Positions 34,475 through 45,897 of a stretch of DNA of 64,000 bases are shown one piece after another. The notes under the pieces were generated by a model. It searched no databases. It was not told the origin of the DNA and was given only the letters and a program-made list of their open reading frames with translations. The translations under genes and the position numbers were made by a program. The stretch's first letter is position 1. Every line of letters begins with the position of its first letter. This DNA is from Choristoneura fumiferana. Taxonomy: Eukaryota; Arthropoda; Insecta; Lepidoptera; Tortricidae. Where the stretch lies: NCBI RefSeq assembly GCF_025370935.1, contig NC_133478.1, positions 19,236,716-19,300,715 of the forward strand. Direction: 5' to 3'.

Positions 34475-34743
34475 TTCCGATCCGCATTAGCGATCCTTCA
34501 AATAGCGAACCTACTGTGTTAAAATAAAGTTGTGTTAAATACTTGTGATGTATACATATTATTTAATAATATTGTAAATCTGTTTTAAAAAAAATATATA
34601 TATATACCTCGTTGAGTTTCTTGCCGGATTCTTCTCAGCAGAGGTTTTCCGAACGGTGGTAGATTTTTTTTGACATTCATAAGTGCTTGTTATAGCCTAA
34701 ATTGAATAAAGATATTTTGACTTGACTTTGACTTTGACTTATT
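34475..34743 (+). mobile_element. LINE 3' UTR and tail
   Basis: AT-rich 3' UTR ending CTTGCCGGATTCTTCTCAGC, AGAGGTTTTCCGAACGG and a (TTGACTT)n repeat at 34,718-34,743. It belongs to the LINE at 31,650-34,474. Confidence 0.8.
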
Positions 34744-34986
34744 CTAACGGCTATAACTACGAATACATAGAGTTGAAAGGTCATTGTACGAAAGTCTTCG
34801 TACTCCGCGACCAGACTTTAATCGGATATTATTGGCGGCGGCAGTAACACCTACCTAATCTATCAATTGACAGCAATATGCACGAACACGTAAATAAATT
34901 AAATGTGTTATAAAAAAATAAACAGAATACTTTACTTAAACGTGTGTAAAAATTAATATATAATAATATAATAAGTAGTAATATAT

Positions 34987-35345
34987 AATTTGTTGAATCA
35001 GGCGTTACTTTGCGGAGGTCCATATCAATGAACAAAAAGAATTTCCTTGCTCACCCGCGACCTTAACCGCGAGCTAAGCTTATGCAAAATATGCGTGTTC
35101 ATGCAGTTCCTCCATCTCCACATTGTAAGAACACACACAAATCAACACAAACCCATCTATCACCACCACAACTACACTGAAGTGTTCAGTGTTTCAGGTG
35201 TAGTGTGGTGGTGGTGACAGATGGGTTTGTGTGATTTGTGTGTGTTCTTACAGTGTGGAGGTGGAGGAACTGCATGAACACGCATATTTTGCATAAGCTT
35301 AGCTATCGTAAGGTCGCGGGTGAGCAAGGAATTCTTTTAGTTCAT
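34987..35345. mobile_element. foldback element, near-perfect ~318-bp palindrome
   Basis: After a 40-bp leader (AATTTGTTGAATCAGGCGTT) the two arms, about 35,028-35,175 and 35,195-35,345, are reverse complements with few mismatches (AAGAATTTCCTTGCTCACCC; GTGTGTTCTTACA; GATGGGTTTGTGTG). The spacer is only ~20 bp. Second copy of the family at 1,754-2,083, where ~110 bp of unrelated spacer separates shorter arms. TAGTAATA occurs on both flanks. Confidence 0.8.
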
Positions 35346-35861
35346 TAGTAATAATATAATAATATGATAAGTAGTTATGAAAATTCTGAATTTTAGATAA
35401 AGATATTTATGAAAATAACTTTAAATAACATGCGTCAGTAATTTTTTTGCAACACGTATGTATACACAGAAGAAAATGAATCGTTGATTGATGTTGAATG
35501 TAGGTTGGTACTGTTTAGATACATAATTTTTAATTTTGTAATGAAACATGGACTAGGTACTTACTTCAGGCACACGTTTTACATAAGATATAGAGAAGCT
35601 AAAAATAGCCAAAGCAAATTTATTTAAGCAAAATTGCCAAGCGCTAATTTTATTAAACTTATGGTCTACTTGTAGGCTGTTCAAAATATCTAGATTGTTT
35701 ACAAGGTTGTTGGGAGACTGGTGATCTATATTCGGCTATTATAGTGCCTATAGCCTATAGCCTATAGCGGAAAACAAATCTCCGGCGGCAAAGTGAGCTC
35801 GTTTTACTGCTTCAGCGTGCGAAGTATTTGTTTATCGCTATCCCTCGAAAATATTTTCAAA
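35346..35861. other. no gene seen
   Basis: AT-rich sequence; a short CTATAGCCTATAGCCTATAG run near 35,747-35,768 is the only local pattern. Confidence 0.4.
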
Positions 35862-36240
35862 TTTTTCCACCCACCGGTTTAGATTTTAGAGGGGGGGGGC
35901 GGCACGCTCGAATTTAATGAAAATTTGCACTTTAAAGTTGAATATTTTGCAAAAAAATCACTGAATTGAAAAATCGTATAAGTAACCCCCTAATTGTTTT
36001 AAAAGACCTATCCAACGATACCCCATACTACAAGGTTGGATGAGAAAAAAAATCACCCCTGCTTTGCGTCTATGGGAAGTACTCTAAAAATTATTATTAT
36101 TTTTTTTGGATTTTTATTGTACCATTTTGTCGGTATAGTTTACATATATATATTCGTGCAAATTTACAGCTTTCTAGCATTGATAGTCCCTGAGCAAAGC
36201 CGCGGACGAACAGACAGACAGACATTGCGAAACTATAAGG
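35862..36240 (-). repeat. interspersed repeat, GTCTGTCTG family, inverted copy
   Basis: Reverse-oriented member of the family at 14,985-15,569: it starts in CCACCCACCGGTTTAGATTT and ends CCGCGGACGAACAGACAGAC. A run of ten Gs interrupts it at 35,890. Confidence 0.7.
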
Positions 36241-36479
36241 GATACACAGGATAATAAGACGTACAAAATCGAACTTATCCCTAAAGGGATCTCTTCCAGT
36301 TAACCTTTGAACGATTGACAGGATATCAGACACAAGAGTAGAGACTACGAGTACAATGAAAAGATAAAAGAACCAATAAATTAACTCAAACAATGCATTA
36401 TAAATACACATACATATATAGGTACACACTAATACATAACCATCCATGTCCTAGTACTATGTGCATACTTTTTACCTGC

Positions 36480-36775
36480 CTATATACCTTTATACCTACG
36501 TCCCACTACTGGGTACAGGTCTCCTCCCAGAATGAGAGGGCTTATGCCGTAATTCCCACGCGGGCCCAGTGCGGATTGGGCACACACACCACTGAATTGC
36601 TTCGCAGATTTGTGCAGGTTACGATTCTTTCCTTCACCGTAAAGCTCGAGGTATATTTCAAATGTTATGAATTCACATGAATTTCAAAAACTCAGAGGTG
36701 CGAGACCGAATTTGACCCGACGATCCTCTGCTTGAGGCCACAGGTCAAAGCACTCAGCCACCACGGCTACATTAC
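36480..36775 (-). mobile_element. full-length tRNA-derived SINE
   Basis: On the minus strand a tRNA-like head has box A GTGGTGGCTGAGTGCTTTGA and box B GGTCAAATTCG, followed by the body (TACGGTGAAGGAAAGAATCG, GCGTGGGAATTACGGC) and the 3' end CCCAGTAGTGGGACGTAGG. It is the most complete member of the family also seen at 149-208, 7,376-7,600, 21,459-21,683, 29,229-29,437 and 41,511-41,700. Confidence 0.85.
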
Positions 36776-36844
36776 GGCATATTTAGTATGTGAGTCCATC
36801 TATGTTATTTTTCTGTTATTAACGAGATATTTCAAAATTATTAA

Positions 36845-37045
36845 TAACTGACCTAACCAACAAAAAGTTGGCAAACCCCCGACTTTGTCAATTCAAACTG
36901 CAATATCTCAAAAACGGCTAAACCGATTTTGATGAAACATGTCTAAGAACCATCGCTATAAAATCAGATTTCAAATTGAAAATCCGCATTCAAATCAGTC
37001 CACCCGTTTAAGAGCTACGGTGCCACAGACAGACACACTATATAG
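36845..37045 (+). repeat. interspersed repeat, ACGGCTAAACCGATTTTGAT family
   Basis: Partial copy of the repeat at 2,690-2,925, starting AACCAACAAAAAGTTGGCAA and missing the right terminal repeat. Confidence 0.65.
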
Positions 37046-37129
37046 CTTCTTGCAAAATGGCAAAAAATCTGCAACTACAAGACAAAGCAATATCGTGATC
37101 GACTTAGTTACTAACTAAAAGGAAGGCTC

Positions 37130-37530
37130 GTCACTTGGATCAGTTTAGACAGCTGTCATTACAAACAAAACAAAATATCCGCAGCCGAAACAATCGACAT
37201 CCGACCCGCCACGATACTGCCCTGAAAGCCTTGGCGAGTGACAGCTCAATCGCGCGCGCACAAAGCGTGGCCAGCCTCAGCCCATTCACGCCGAGCTGGT
37301 GGCATGAGAACTGGAGCAGGCACAGGTGTGTGCTGTAATGGATCCGCGGGGGGGGGGGGGGTGTTTGGACAGCGGCACAATGCGCCGGAAGCGGCGCGGG
37401 CGCGGCGGTGACTTAGTGGCTACAACTATCGCCATTAATTCCTACTAAATCAAAGCTAAAGGCGTCAAACGCCTCAGCAATGCTGAGTCAGCGGCCGTTT
37501 CGCTTTTGCGGGGACGCGCCTCCATCCAAG
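37130..37530. promoter_or_regulatory. GC-rich candidate regulatory stretch
   Basis: A non-repetitive GC-rich patch in AT-rich surroundings. It contains an E-box CAGCTG (37,150-37,155), a Maf/Cnc-type element TGCTGAGTCAGC (37,481-37,492) and a G-run near 37,349-37,361. No convincing ORF. Regulatory function is inferred from composition and motifs only. Confidence 0.3.
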
Positions 37531-37684
37531 TCCAAGATTTGTGTAGGGTATGTTACTACATAGTTTCATGTTTGTAATTTTTGTTTTTGCGTTTTAACTA
37601 CTGTACTAAGATTGGTTTTTTGGAATTTTTTTGTATTTTTTATTTCAATTCCAAATTTTTACTTTACGGTCATCCCGAAAACTA

Positions 37685-37815
37685 CATGAAAATACAAACT
37701 GACATAAAGATGCACAGAAAAACAGAAAAATAAGACCATCCGGGATCGAACCCAGGTCCTCGGTAATCCGTACCGCGTGCTATACCGCTACACCACTGCT
37801 GGACACTGATGGTTT
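37685..37815 (-). mobile_element. SINE with tRNA-like head
   Basis: On the minus strand: TCCAGCAGTGGTGTAGCGG, GGTACGGATTACCGAGGACC, GGGTTCGATCCCGGATGGTC and a TTATTTTTCTG tail. Same family as 27,003-27,165, with a damaged T arm. Confidence 0.75.
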
Positions 37816-37892
37816 GTATTTTCAACTACTGTACTGTTTGTTGAATTTGTTAAAGTGAATAAAATTACTTATTTATTCCTTTCTTACTAATG

Positions 37893-37993
37893 TACAGTCA
37901 AGGACAAATATATCGACACGGCCAAAGTCGCAAAAATATGTATACACAGCCTTAATGTTAAGTGCATAAAGTCGTGTATACCCTTGACTGTAC
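37893..37993. mobile_element. 101-bp MITE, TIR GTACAGTCAAGG
   Basis: GTACAGTCAAGGACAAATAT at the left and TATACCCTTGACTGTAC at the right are inverted repeats flanking a short centre with GTCGTGT/ACACGGC. Confidence 0.7.
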
Positions 37994-38056
37994 GAGTAGA
38001 GCTGTCGGATGACTGAATGACTATGCTATGACTGTAGGTACCTACCTACTGAAGAC

Positions 38057-38170
38057 CAGCGGGGCTACTCCGAAATTCGAAAATCGAAGTTCGTGTCGTT
38101 CCGTCCCTCTGACACATACTATTTAGTACGAGAGTGAGAGGGACGGTACGATACGAACTTCGATTTTCGC
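38057..38170. mobile_element. palindromic MITE (GGGCTACTNCGAAA family)
   Basis: AGCGGGGCTACTCCGAAATT, CGAAGTTCGTGTCGT and the mirrored GATACGAACTTCGATTTTCG. Same family as the cluster at 58,528-59,120. Confidence 0.75.
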
Positions 38171-38261
38171 CTAATTTTTTTTCCGTACAAAATCTGACAT
38201 TTTATTGCTATCGCAAGCGTCAGAAACGTTAGGCAATACGAGTAGGTACCACGGCCCCTGT

Positions 38262-38383
38262 GCCCTATTTCACGAAGCTGTATACAAATTACAATTTACA
38301 AGCGGTAGTCTTTGTTTGACAGTATGCATTGAAAAGAGACTAACCGCTTGTAAATTGTAACTTGTAGATCTGTGAAATGGGCC
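38262..38383. mobile_element. 122-bp palindromic MITE
   Basis: GCCCTATTTCACGAAGCTGT and AGATCTGTGAAATGGGCC are mirrored ends; AATTACAATTTACAAGCGGT mirrors ACCGCTTGTAAATTGTAA. Confidence 0.7.
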
Positions 38384-38574
38384 ACTGGTAAACGTGTTCT
38401 GCGACGCAGTCATATCTACACTTGGCAACACAGAAAAAATTGAAAATATTCTTATCATCTTTATGCTATGAAGCCCGTGGTACCTATTCATGAAAACGAA
38501 TCTTATCAGATAACTTTCCTGTGTAAGTAAAGGATAGACAATCCTTTAATTTATAAAAGTGTAGAAGCAAGGTG

Positions 38575-38870
38575 CCGTAATGAGGCGCGCGCGCCGCCGC
38601 TCGGGTTACGCTCTAATCACGGCGGTAATGGCCCGCGGCCCGCGATCAATCGCCGCGCCATCCTGTAATCAATACGCCCCTTTGATTCAGCCAAATAAAG
38701 AATAAGTAATTGAATCCGATTCGCTAAGCGCTTTGACAAAGTTTTATATTGACGCCTTATTGAGACGTTTGATCGCTAATGGTGCGCTTGTTACGCGGAG
38801 ACGGTTGTTTTGCCGTAATGACACCGAATTGTTTGATGAAAGCCTTTTGAACTTATTCTATGATCAAAAA
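38575..38870. promoter_or_regulatory. candidate conserved non-coding element
   Basis: A single-copy stretch with CG-rich and homeodomain-like words: CTAATCACGGCGGTAATGG, GCGATCAATCG, CTGTAATCAATACG, TAATTGAATCCGATT. No ORF of note. The call is an inference from word content. Confidence 0.25.
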
Positions 38871-39105
38871 GGCTTCCCTGTCTTTCAGTTGGGCTATTGT
38901 TCATGCCTATAATTGTCTGGTTTACCTTTTGTATAAAATTGCACCTTCTTCATTTTTTTAAAGGAATCTATCATCTATACAAAAAAACCGCGAATAAAGG
39001 TATGGTAGGGTTAGTGGATTCGAATTGAAATTTGGTATGAACCGATGAGAAGTTCCGTCTTGCGGAGACGATCCTGGCCGGAACACCAGAATGTCACTAC
39101 CAGAG

Positions 39106-39209
39106 CCCAATTGCATAAAAAATTACAAACAAATAGTATTAAGTAGTGAATTTCAATACAAAATTGCTAATACTATTCGCTTGTAATTTGTTAAGCAATG
39201 GGGTCCAGA
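39106..39209. mobile_element. 104-bp palindromic MITE
   Basis: CCCAATTGCATAAAAAATTA with CAAACAAATAGTATT mirrors AATACTATTCGCTTGTAATT with TGTTAAGCAATGGG. Confidence 0.65.
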
Positions 39210-39327
39210 TTATTATATATTGTCACCAGATTTACAAACAAAATGAGTCGTAATGTTACCTGAATAAATAAATGAATTTAATTATTAATTATTATTATTA
39301 TAAGAATGCCAAATTTGAAGTCAATCC

Positions 39328-39410
39328 CGATGTTTATGGGCGGCGGTGATGTCTTACCTACCATCAGGAGACCCACATATGCTCGTTTGCCATCCAGTCG
39401 AATAAGAAAA
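39328..39410 (+). repeat. 3' fragment of the GCAGGTGG...CCAGTC repeat
   Basis: GATGTTTATGGGCGGCGGTG through CCATCCAGTCGAATAAGAAA, so it is a 5'-truncated copy with the A-rich end retained, as expected for a retroposon. Confidence 0.7.
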
Positions 39411-40675
39411 CATAAAAAATAAACTATTGGAAGTTCGACAAATTCACCTTGCAAGATTTGACCCGTATGTTGCCTTGCCGTACCGGCTCGGGTGGCTATA
39501 TAATCGTCTTGGGTAAAATGGCTCTTTATGATCTTGTTATACAATCTACTATTTCGTTTCGGTTGTTAATTTCATGTTTCCTTGTAGCCCGCGTACCTAA
39601 CAGTGTTGTATATTTTGCAAGTAAGTGTATAATAGTTATAGTAATTATGTATATGTACTAATGTTAATGTCTTTCAAAGCCATAAAATAAATAATATGTT
39701 TCATAGTTCACAAATTATCTATTTATGTAGTCTTATGTATAGCAATAAAACTGTGTAGTATATCTTTGTAGCGGTCTGAGGGTCACCAACGGTGCTGGCA
39801 GAAAATCAGCGCGGGGTGTTTATTATTAACGCTTCAGCATTATGCTGAGCCAGTGTCCGATTCACAACCGCAAGTCACACACTTTCCTATGTTTTGTCTA
39901 TTTGTACTTAATACTATTGTTGTCTTGTGTTGTGAATAAATGTATTTTCTTTCTTTCTTTCAAAATTTATAAACATAGGTAGGTGTACGAGTACCTATAT
40001 TTTAGTTTACAGAGATTTTGACCAGGTTCGATTCCCGGTTATGCATGAGTTAAATAAAAATAAAAAATGATTTTTTATTACATCTGAAATCGAAGCCATG
40101 GTTCCTAAGAACAGATTTCGCTCTCTCATAGTTTCTGACTTCTCCCTACCTACTGACCCATTTGGATTGATCATCCTGTATACGTACTTATAAGAATACC
40201 ACAGAATAACTTATAAGATATCGTTGTCTTTCCTATGAGCAGGAACAAAAAACAAACATTCTAAGCTCTTAAGTGGTTTTAATATATTTTGTTACATATT
40301 CTCCGTAATTTAACAAACATTTGTGGCGTACTTAAGCGTTAACTTTTCAACTCACTGCTTTTTATTTAATGATCGTTTGTTAACATCATGTTCGTAAAAA
40401 TAGTAGTTCGTAATTCATTCCACGCGTGACACGGTTAAAAAAAGACTAGGTCTTTGTATAAAATAGTATAAATAAGCCGTAGGTAAAGCCACAGAGTACC
40501 TTTTTTATATGGTATGGCCTGTCTGTATGGAAAAAACTCTTTCGCCTTTATGAAGAGGCGAACAAAAAACATCAGATGTCAGTTGTCAAAATTCATAACC
40601 TATAAATAGCTATTGAAAATTGTTTACTTCATCCAAAGAGGAAGGCTTCATCACTAGACCTAGACCTCGGAGACA
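39411..40675. other. no gene seen; upstream region of mRpL14
   Basis: AT-rich sequence. No TATA box or other core element stands out in front of mRpL14, as is common for housekeeping genes. A (TTTC)n run lies near 39,945-39,962. Confidence 0.4.
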
Positions 40676-41336
40676 ATGTTTAAAAACTTATTTAATAAGT
40701 TGATGCCGGCTGTACCAGCATGCGGGCTCCACACCACGGCGGTCCTCAGCGAAGTGCGGCTGTTGTCACGGCTACGCGTCGTCGACAACTCCGAGATCGG
40801 CAAGAGAGCTATGGCGGAGGGAAAACCACCTAAAATCATCTGTGTTTATAACAAAAGACGTATGTTGCTCTAATATTAAGTATATCACATCCCTTTTACC
40901 TTGAATTTTGTACGATAAAACTTTCAAAATACCTCTTTTATTGCCATTTCGCTGCAGATTTCATGTTAAGTTGACTTGACTACGAATCATAAAAACTACG
41001 GATGATTAATATGAAAATTTAGACGTTGCGACCTTAATTAGTAAAAATCCCTATTTAAATTTTGCAGGAGTGGGTTTCATTGGTGACCGTGTGATGGTAG
41101 CAATCAAAGGGCAGAAGAAAAAAGGCATCCTTGTGGGCTTGAAGCAGACGCAGAAAGTGAAGGTCCCTAAGTTTGACAGCAACAATGTAGTGTTGATTGA
41201 TGACAACGGCACCCCACTGGGCACGCGCATCCATGTACCTGTGCCCACCATACTGCGCACAATCCTCAAGGAACGGACACACTCCAAGGGTGCAGACTAT
41301 ACTAAACTCTTGGGTATAGCGACTAGGTTTGTCTAA
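40676..41336 (+). CDS. mRpL14: mitochondrial ribosomal protein L14 (uL14m)
   Basis: Two coding exons, 40,676-40,859 and 41,068-41,336, give a 150-residue protein. Intron 40,860-41,067 (208 bp) has GT (GTATGTTGC) and AG (TTTTGCAG) ends and splits the arginine codon CGA. The N-terminus (MFKNLFNKLMPAVPACGLHT) is basic and amphipathic, as a mitochondrial presequence. The body matches uL14: RLRVVDNSEIGK, the basic IKGQKKKGILVG segment, KFDSNNVVLIDDNGTPLGTR and a C-terminal KLLGIATRFV. In the family, uL14 binds 23S-type rRNA at the subunit interface of the large mitoribosomal subunit. No frameshift is seen. The 3' UTR contains ATTAAA at 41,413-41,418 as a possible poly(A) signal. Confidence 0.97.
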
Positions 41337-41510
41337 CAGTTTAATTATTAAGTAGGTAGTGATATTAAATTAATATGCAATTCATGTAGTTTTTGTATTA
41401 TTTGAGTTTCCAATTAAATTTTAGAGCTTATAAATACTATGCTTGTCACATTCTCAAGTTATTGACACCTGTCAATAACTTGGTACAGCATAATATGATT
41501 GTCATAATAT

Positions 41511-41700
41511 CATCATCCCAGCCTATTTACGTCCCACTGCTGGGCACAGGCCTCCTCTCAGAATGATAGGGCTTGGGTTGTAGTTCCCACGCGGGCCCAG
41601 TGCGGATCAGGAACTTCACAGTTCACACATACCATTGAATCACTTCACAGGTATGTGCAGGTTTCCTCATGATGTTTTCCTTCACCGTATTCACCGATTG
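41511..41700 (-). mobile_element. 5'-truncated SINE (CCCAGCAGTGGGACG family)
   Basis: On the plus strand: ATCATCATCCCAGCCTATTT, CGTCCCACTGCTGGGCACAG, CCCACGCGGGCCCAGTGCGG and TGATGTTTTCCTTCACCGT. It lies just downstream of mRpL14 in antisense. The tRNA head is absent. Confidence 0.85.
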
Positions 41701-42582
41701 TCATAATATACTGAGCAGCAAAAAATTTGGACTTCAAAATTGTATGCAGTAATAGGTAATTTTGTATGTAGAGTGGGCCAAATTTGGTGCCACTGAGAAT
41801 ATTATAATTTACAGTAAGGTACAGATGAAAACCTTAACTTTTTCGACGCCAACAACTCATATATACACACTGCAGGTTCCACGCCAACAACCTATATCCA
41901 TACTTCCGACCTATACATCCATTAGACATTGCAATATAGAAGCCTGGCGTATGGGTGATGTCTTTTATATTTGACGTGGCGGTGAAAAGGTTAAGTAAGT
42001 GACCTGTTGTATGTAGTAGTAATATTGTGTCTGTACAGATAAGTTGATATTCCATATTCAACAAAATGAATCATAGTTTTATATTTTTGACTTAAGAGAT
42101 TAATTAAAAACAAATATTTTTAACAACTTCAATTGATTTTGTACCATAATGTAAATTTAGCAATTTTGACTATTTGTATACATTTATGTGGTCACAATGA
42201 ATGCACTATGCCTGGAAAAGGGTTAAGTCCCATATGATTCTGTGTACTACTACACAACAGGCCATTTACTTTCATGGGATTAGAGTAATTATTTTTATAA
42301 CTATAATTGAATTAAGAAGGCTCCACTAATCCTGCCCAATTTATCCAATAATTTACGTTATTCAATGCCATAAGTTGTTATATTTATGTATTGATGGGCT
42401 ACTGGAAATGTAGACTAGAAGAAGAAGAAGATCTCTTTTAGCGTGTTGTTGTTGAGACACCATTTATAAAAGAAAAACAAATAAAAATAAAACCACCACA
42501 GAAATTTGAAAATTTAATAAAAACTAAATTCAGTTCCACTTGAAAGTAGAGTAGAGGAGACGACATGGTAGCGGCAGACGAG
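41701..42582. other. no gene seen
   Basis: AT-rich sequence between mRpL14 and the GC-rich block. It could hold the 3' end of a transcript from the minus strand (calcineurin B), but no poly(A) signal choice can be justified. Confidence 0.35.
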
Positions 42583-42672
42583 CGTCGGCGCGGCGCGGCG
42601 CGGCGCCCCGGGGCTCCGGCGCCCGCCCGGGGCTCCGGCACCCGCCCGGGGCTCCGGCGCCCGCCCGCGCCA
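42583..42672. repeat. GC-rich 19-bp minisatellite
   Basis: The unit CGGGGCTCCGGCGCCCGCC is repeated three times with one change (CACCCG) at about 42,607-42,664, preceded by GGCGCGGCGCGGCGCGGCGC. ORFs through it are low-complexity Arg/Pro/Gly/Ala and are not credible proteins. Confidence 0.8.
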
Positions 42673-43690
42673 GGCGGCGGCGGCACTACGGCGCACTGGG
42701 TGTGTCCGACTCAACATTATATCCTCTCTACGAAATGATTCATTGTTTCCTCGTAACCTCATTACATTTAAATTGTACATAATGTTTAAGTTATGGTGAG
42801 AGAGAACATCGATGCCGAATGCCGCCGCCGTCCTCCAAATAAGGCTTTTAAAATCGTATATTGCTACATTCCAATTGTTTAAAACCGTGAACGATACCTA
42901 TTATTCTTATATAAAGAAGGAATTTATTTATATTAATAATATTTAACACTATCAACAATGCAACACGATTGCACAACTGCGAAGTAAGACTACGCCGGTT
43001 CGACTCACGATGGATATAATGATTCTTTATATATATTTAGTATATTATATGCACAACAGCTGTGACTAGACATTAATAGATTCACGTGCGTCCGCTGTCC
43101 GCTGTCCGCAGTCCGCTGGTGCGGTGCGTAGAGTGCTGCCGCGACTCTGACTCATGGCACTCTTTGTACAGTTACTGGTTAAGTTTAATCACATCTCTAT
43201 AGACACACACTTAAGATAGCGAATCGTGCACCCGGTGCTCGCACGACAGGAGGTCACCGATACACGATAAAGTAAACTGAACCAAACCATTATTCCAACA
43301 TAACGCTACGCTAGCGAGATGACGCGATGCCTACGTTCTAACATCGTCATTCCCTCCGACATCGTGATGAAAGCGATTTGTGAAAAAATACCTCTTTACA
43401 TTTGGACGAAATACTTAAAATAATCCAGCAGACACGGACGAGCCGGTGACCGGCTTCCCGCGGCCGGCTCGCCGCGTCCGCCGGACGCAACACTCGGTGA
43501 TGATCAGAAAGTTTCCGTTCACACATGTACAAGCCGGAGCGCGGGGCGGGGTGGGGCGGGGCTCCGGGGGGCTAGCGCGGCGCTCGCAGCGCCGTCAGCA
43601 CCTGCGGGGAGGGGTCAGGACGGAACGGGGGAGGGGAGCTGCAAGGCAGCTTCATTTCAATGAGGTCTATCGCGTATGAATCGCGTTCGC
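42673..43690. other. no gene seen, partly GC-rich
   Basis: Contains GC-rich stretches (43,430-43,640, with GGGGCGGGG words like Sp1/KLF sites) and AT-rich parts. It may be the 3' UTR of calcineurin B or intergenic. Nothing in the sequence decides this. Confidence 0.3.
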
Positions 43691-43697
43691 CGCTAGA

Positions 43698-44042
43698 GTC
43701 GCTAGTGTAGCGTGAGGTCTCCGAAATGTCAAGAGCTACGCGGGTTTATTTATAATTAGAATAATTTTGTGAATATTTTGCATTACATGAAATTAATATG
43801 GAAATTATGCGATAAGGGGCAATGTTTTGAGACAGTTTTGTCTTTCGAAAACTTTTGTTCTCCCTTTTTTTTCGATAAAAACGGGACTACGCAAGATTGT
43901 GGTTGCTCGATATTTTTATGGTGCGGTTTTAAGATTTACTAAACTAAATACGATTTAAATCTAAACTTTGTTTTCACGCCCGTAATAATAGACTTTGAAA
44001 GCCACACTTAAAAACCTCACGCAACAGTGGCGCCATCTAGTA
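43698..44042. mobile_element. TIR element, homolog of 13,606-13,976
   Basis: Reads GCTAGTGTAGCGTGAGGTCT to ACCTCACGCAACAGTGGCGC, CATCTAG, which is the reverse complement of the copy at 13,606-13,976, with many small differences. No coding capacity. Confidence 0.7.
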
Positions 44043-44534
44043 AGACAAAAAAGCAATAACCCTCATTAAAACTTTATTTATCCATGCCGGTCTGATATTA
44101 TTTGCGATGCGGTCGAACATAATGATCCACAAACTTGTCATTCGCAAACGACAGCCCCGTATCGGCTCGACTGAGCCGGCCACCTCGGGCGGGACTAGGA
44201 ATCTGGATCCCGCTCGCCTTGTGCGAGCGTTCTGAGGAAGGGGGCGGCTCGGGACGGGCGGGGAGCGCGCTCACACATACCGCAACCTTATAGTTATAGT
44301 AAACGACTACTAAAACCGAACTAATATTCAAAAGTTACAGTTACTTGTATAAAATTCGGATAAGGCGATAAGATCAGTAGAATAATATAGAAGTAGATAC
44401 GAGCGGGCCGCGCTCAGGCCCGCTAATGACTGATGCCGGCGCTACGAGCTAGTGCGGCCTACGATGACACCTACTAGACATGGGTAATCGAGACTCCGAC
44501 AACTGATCTGACTCACTAAATTCAGCTCAGATAT

Positions 44535-45605
44535 GAGATATCGGTTCCGACTCCGCTTATCTCAATTATTCTCAAACTACCTAGAAAATCGCACTCAACG
44601 CCTAAAAATAGGTCATATCATCAGCTCAGACCTGAAAAATACTTCTTTCGGTCTTCCTCAAGGAAGCATTTTAAGCTCAACCCTGTTTTTAATTTATATC
44701 AATGAGCTTTGCAATTTGAACATGGATAGTGGTAAAATCGTTTCCTATGCAGATGACACTGCCCTACTATTTTCTGCAGGCTCTGCAGAAGAAGTACACG
44801 AGTATGCACAACAAGGTTTTAATGTCGTAAACACTTGGCTTCAGAATCACCTACTTACATTAAACGCTGACAAAACTCATTTCATAAAGTTTTCTATGCG
44901 CAAATCAAAATTGGAACAAACTGACGCTAAACTCTACGCACACAATTGTACAGATCCCACGACTAACGACCAATGTAGATGTCCAGAAATAACCATAACT
45001 TCCAAAACAAAGTATTTGGGAGTTATCATTGATGATTCCCTCTCCTTTAAACCTCATATTGAAATACTGTGTAACAGAGTACGTAAATTAATTTTTGTTT
45101 TCAAAAAACTGCGGTCTATTGCGGATCCACTGCTTATTAAGAAAGTTTATTTTGCACTATGTCAATCGGTATTAACTTACTGCATTACTTCGTGGGGTGG
45201 CCTGCCCAAAAGTGTATTGTTAAACCTAGAAAGAGCCCAGCGAGCGGTCCTAAAGGTCTCCACATCCCGCCCATTCCTTTATCCTACCGCCCTTCTATAT
45301 AAGGCATGCGATGTGCTAACAGTTCGTCAGTTATTTATTTTCAATACGATATTAAAACAACACGCTACAACGCCGTACAATTGTGAACTTACTAACAAAA
45401 GACGTAAGGATATTGTTTGCCCCTTAAACACCCGAAAACACAAATTTTCTTCCAGATTTTTTACCTTCCTAGGCCCCCTTTCTCTACAATAGACTGAATG
45501 CGAAGCTAGAGTTTTATCCGCTCAGCTATGTGAAATGCAAGAGAGCACTCCGAACAGCCCTACAAAACATGTCATACGAAGATACAGAGAAGTTATTGAC
45601 TGTTG
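44535..45605 (+). pseudogene. LINE reverse transcriptase, 5'-truncated
   Basis: Open for 319 codons from 44,533. RT palm blocks are FGLPQGSILSSTLFLIYINE and SYADDTALLF (near 44,745), followed by LTLNADKTHFIKFS and KYLGVIIDDSLSFKPHI. The thumb and C-terminal part run to 45,492. After a one-base shift in the CCCCCTTTCTC run near 45,475 the frame continues (YNRLNAKLEFYPLSYVKC) and stops at TGAAATAA near 45,610. There is no endonuclease; the element begins inside RT as expected for incomplete reverse transcription. Jockey/CR1-group by its PQGS and YADD motifs. It differs clearly from the LINE at 31.6 kb. Confidence 0.85.
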
Positions 45606-45897
45606 TGAAATAATGTTTATTATAGATTTATGTATATCGCTTTGGCTAAGTAAAATAGTCATATCACTAATAGTGTAATTTACTAGTTATTATGAACCTA
45701 ATTTGTTTTAAATTCTGCAGTGTGAATAATTAAGATAAACTTTTTGATCTATTTTAGCCTGAAACACAGGGAATCCTAGTTCAGGCACACGTTTATATGT
45801 CCTAGTATATCCTATTGTATATTTAAATAATAATTACCGTGTACAATGTTATATGAATAAAATATTTTGTATTTGTATTTGTATTTGTATTTTGTAT
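45606..45897 (+). mobile_element. LINE 3' UTR with (ATTTGT)n tail
   Basis: AT-rich 3' UTR of the LINE above. It contains GAATAAAATATTTTG and ends with four to five copies of TATTTG (45,870-45,897), a typical LINE tail microsatellite. Confidence 0.75.

Noticed and set aside
42438..42780. Proline/arginine-rich minus-strand ORFs
   Set aside because: They follow a GC-rich 19-bp minisatellite and are open in more than one frame, which is expected of low-complexity sequence.
44090..44331. Minus-strand ORF of 77 aa as a possible CanB or neighbouring exon
   Set aside because: No similarity to EF-hand proteins, and there are no suitable splice sites in frame.
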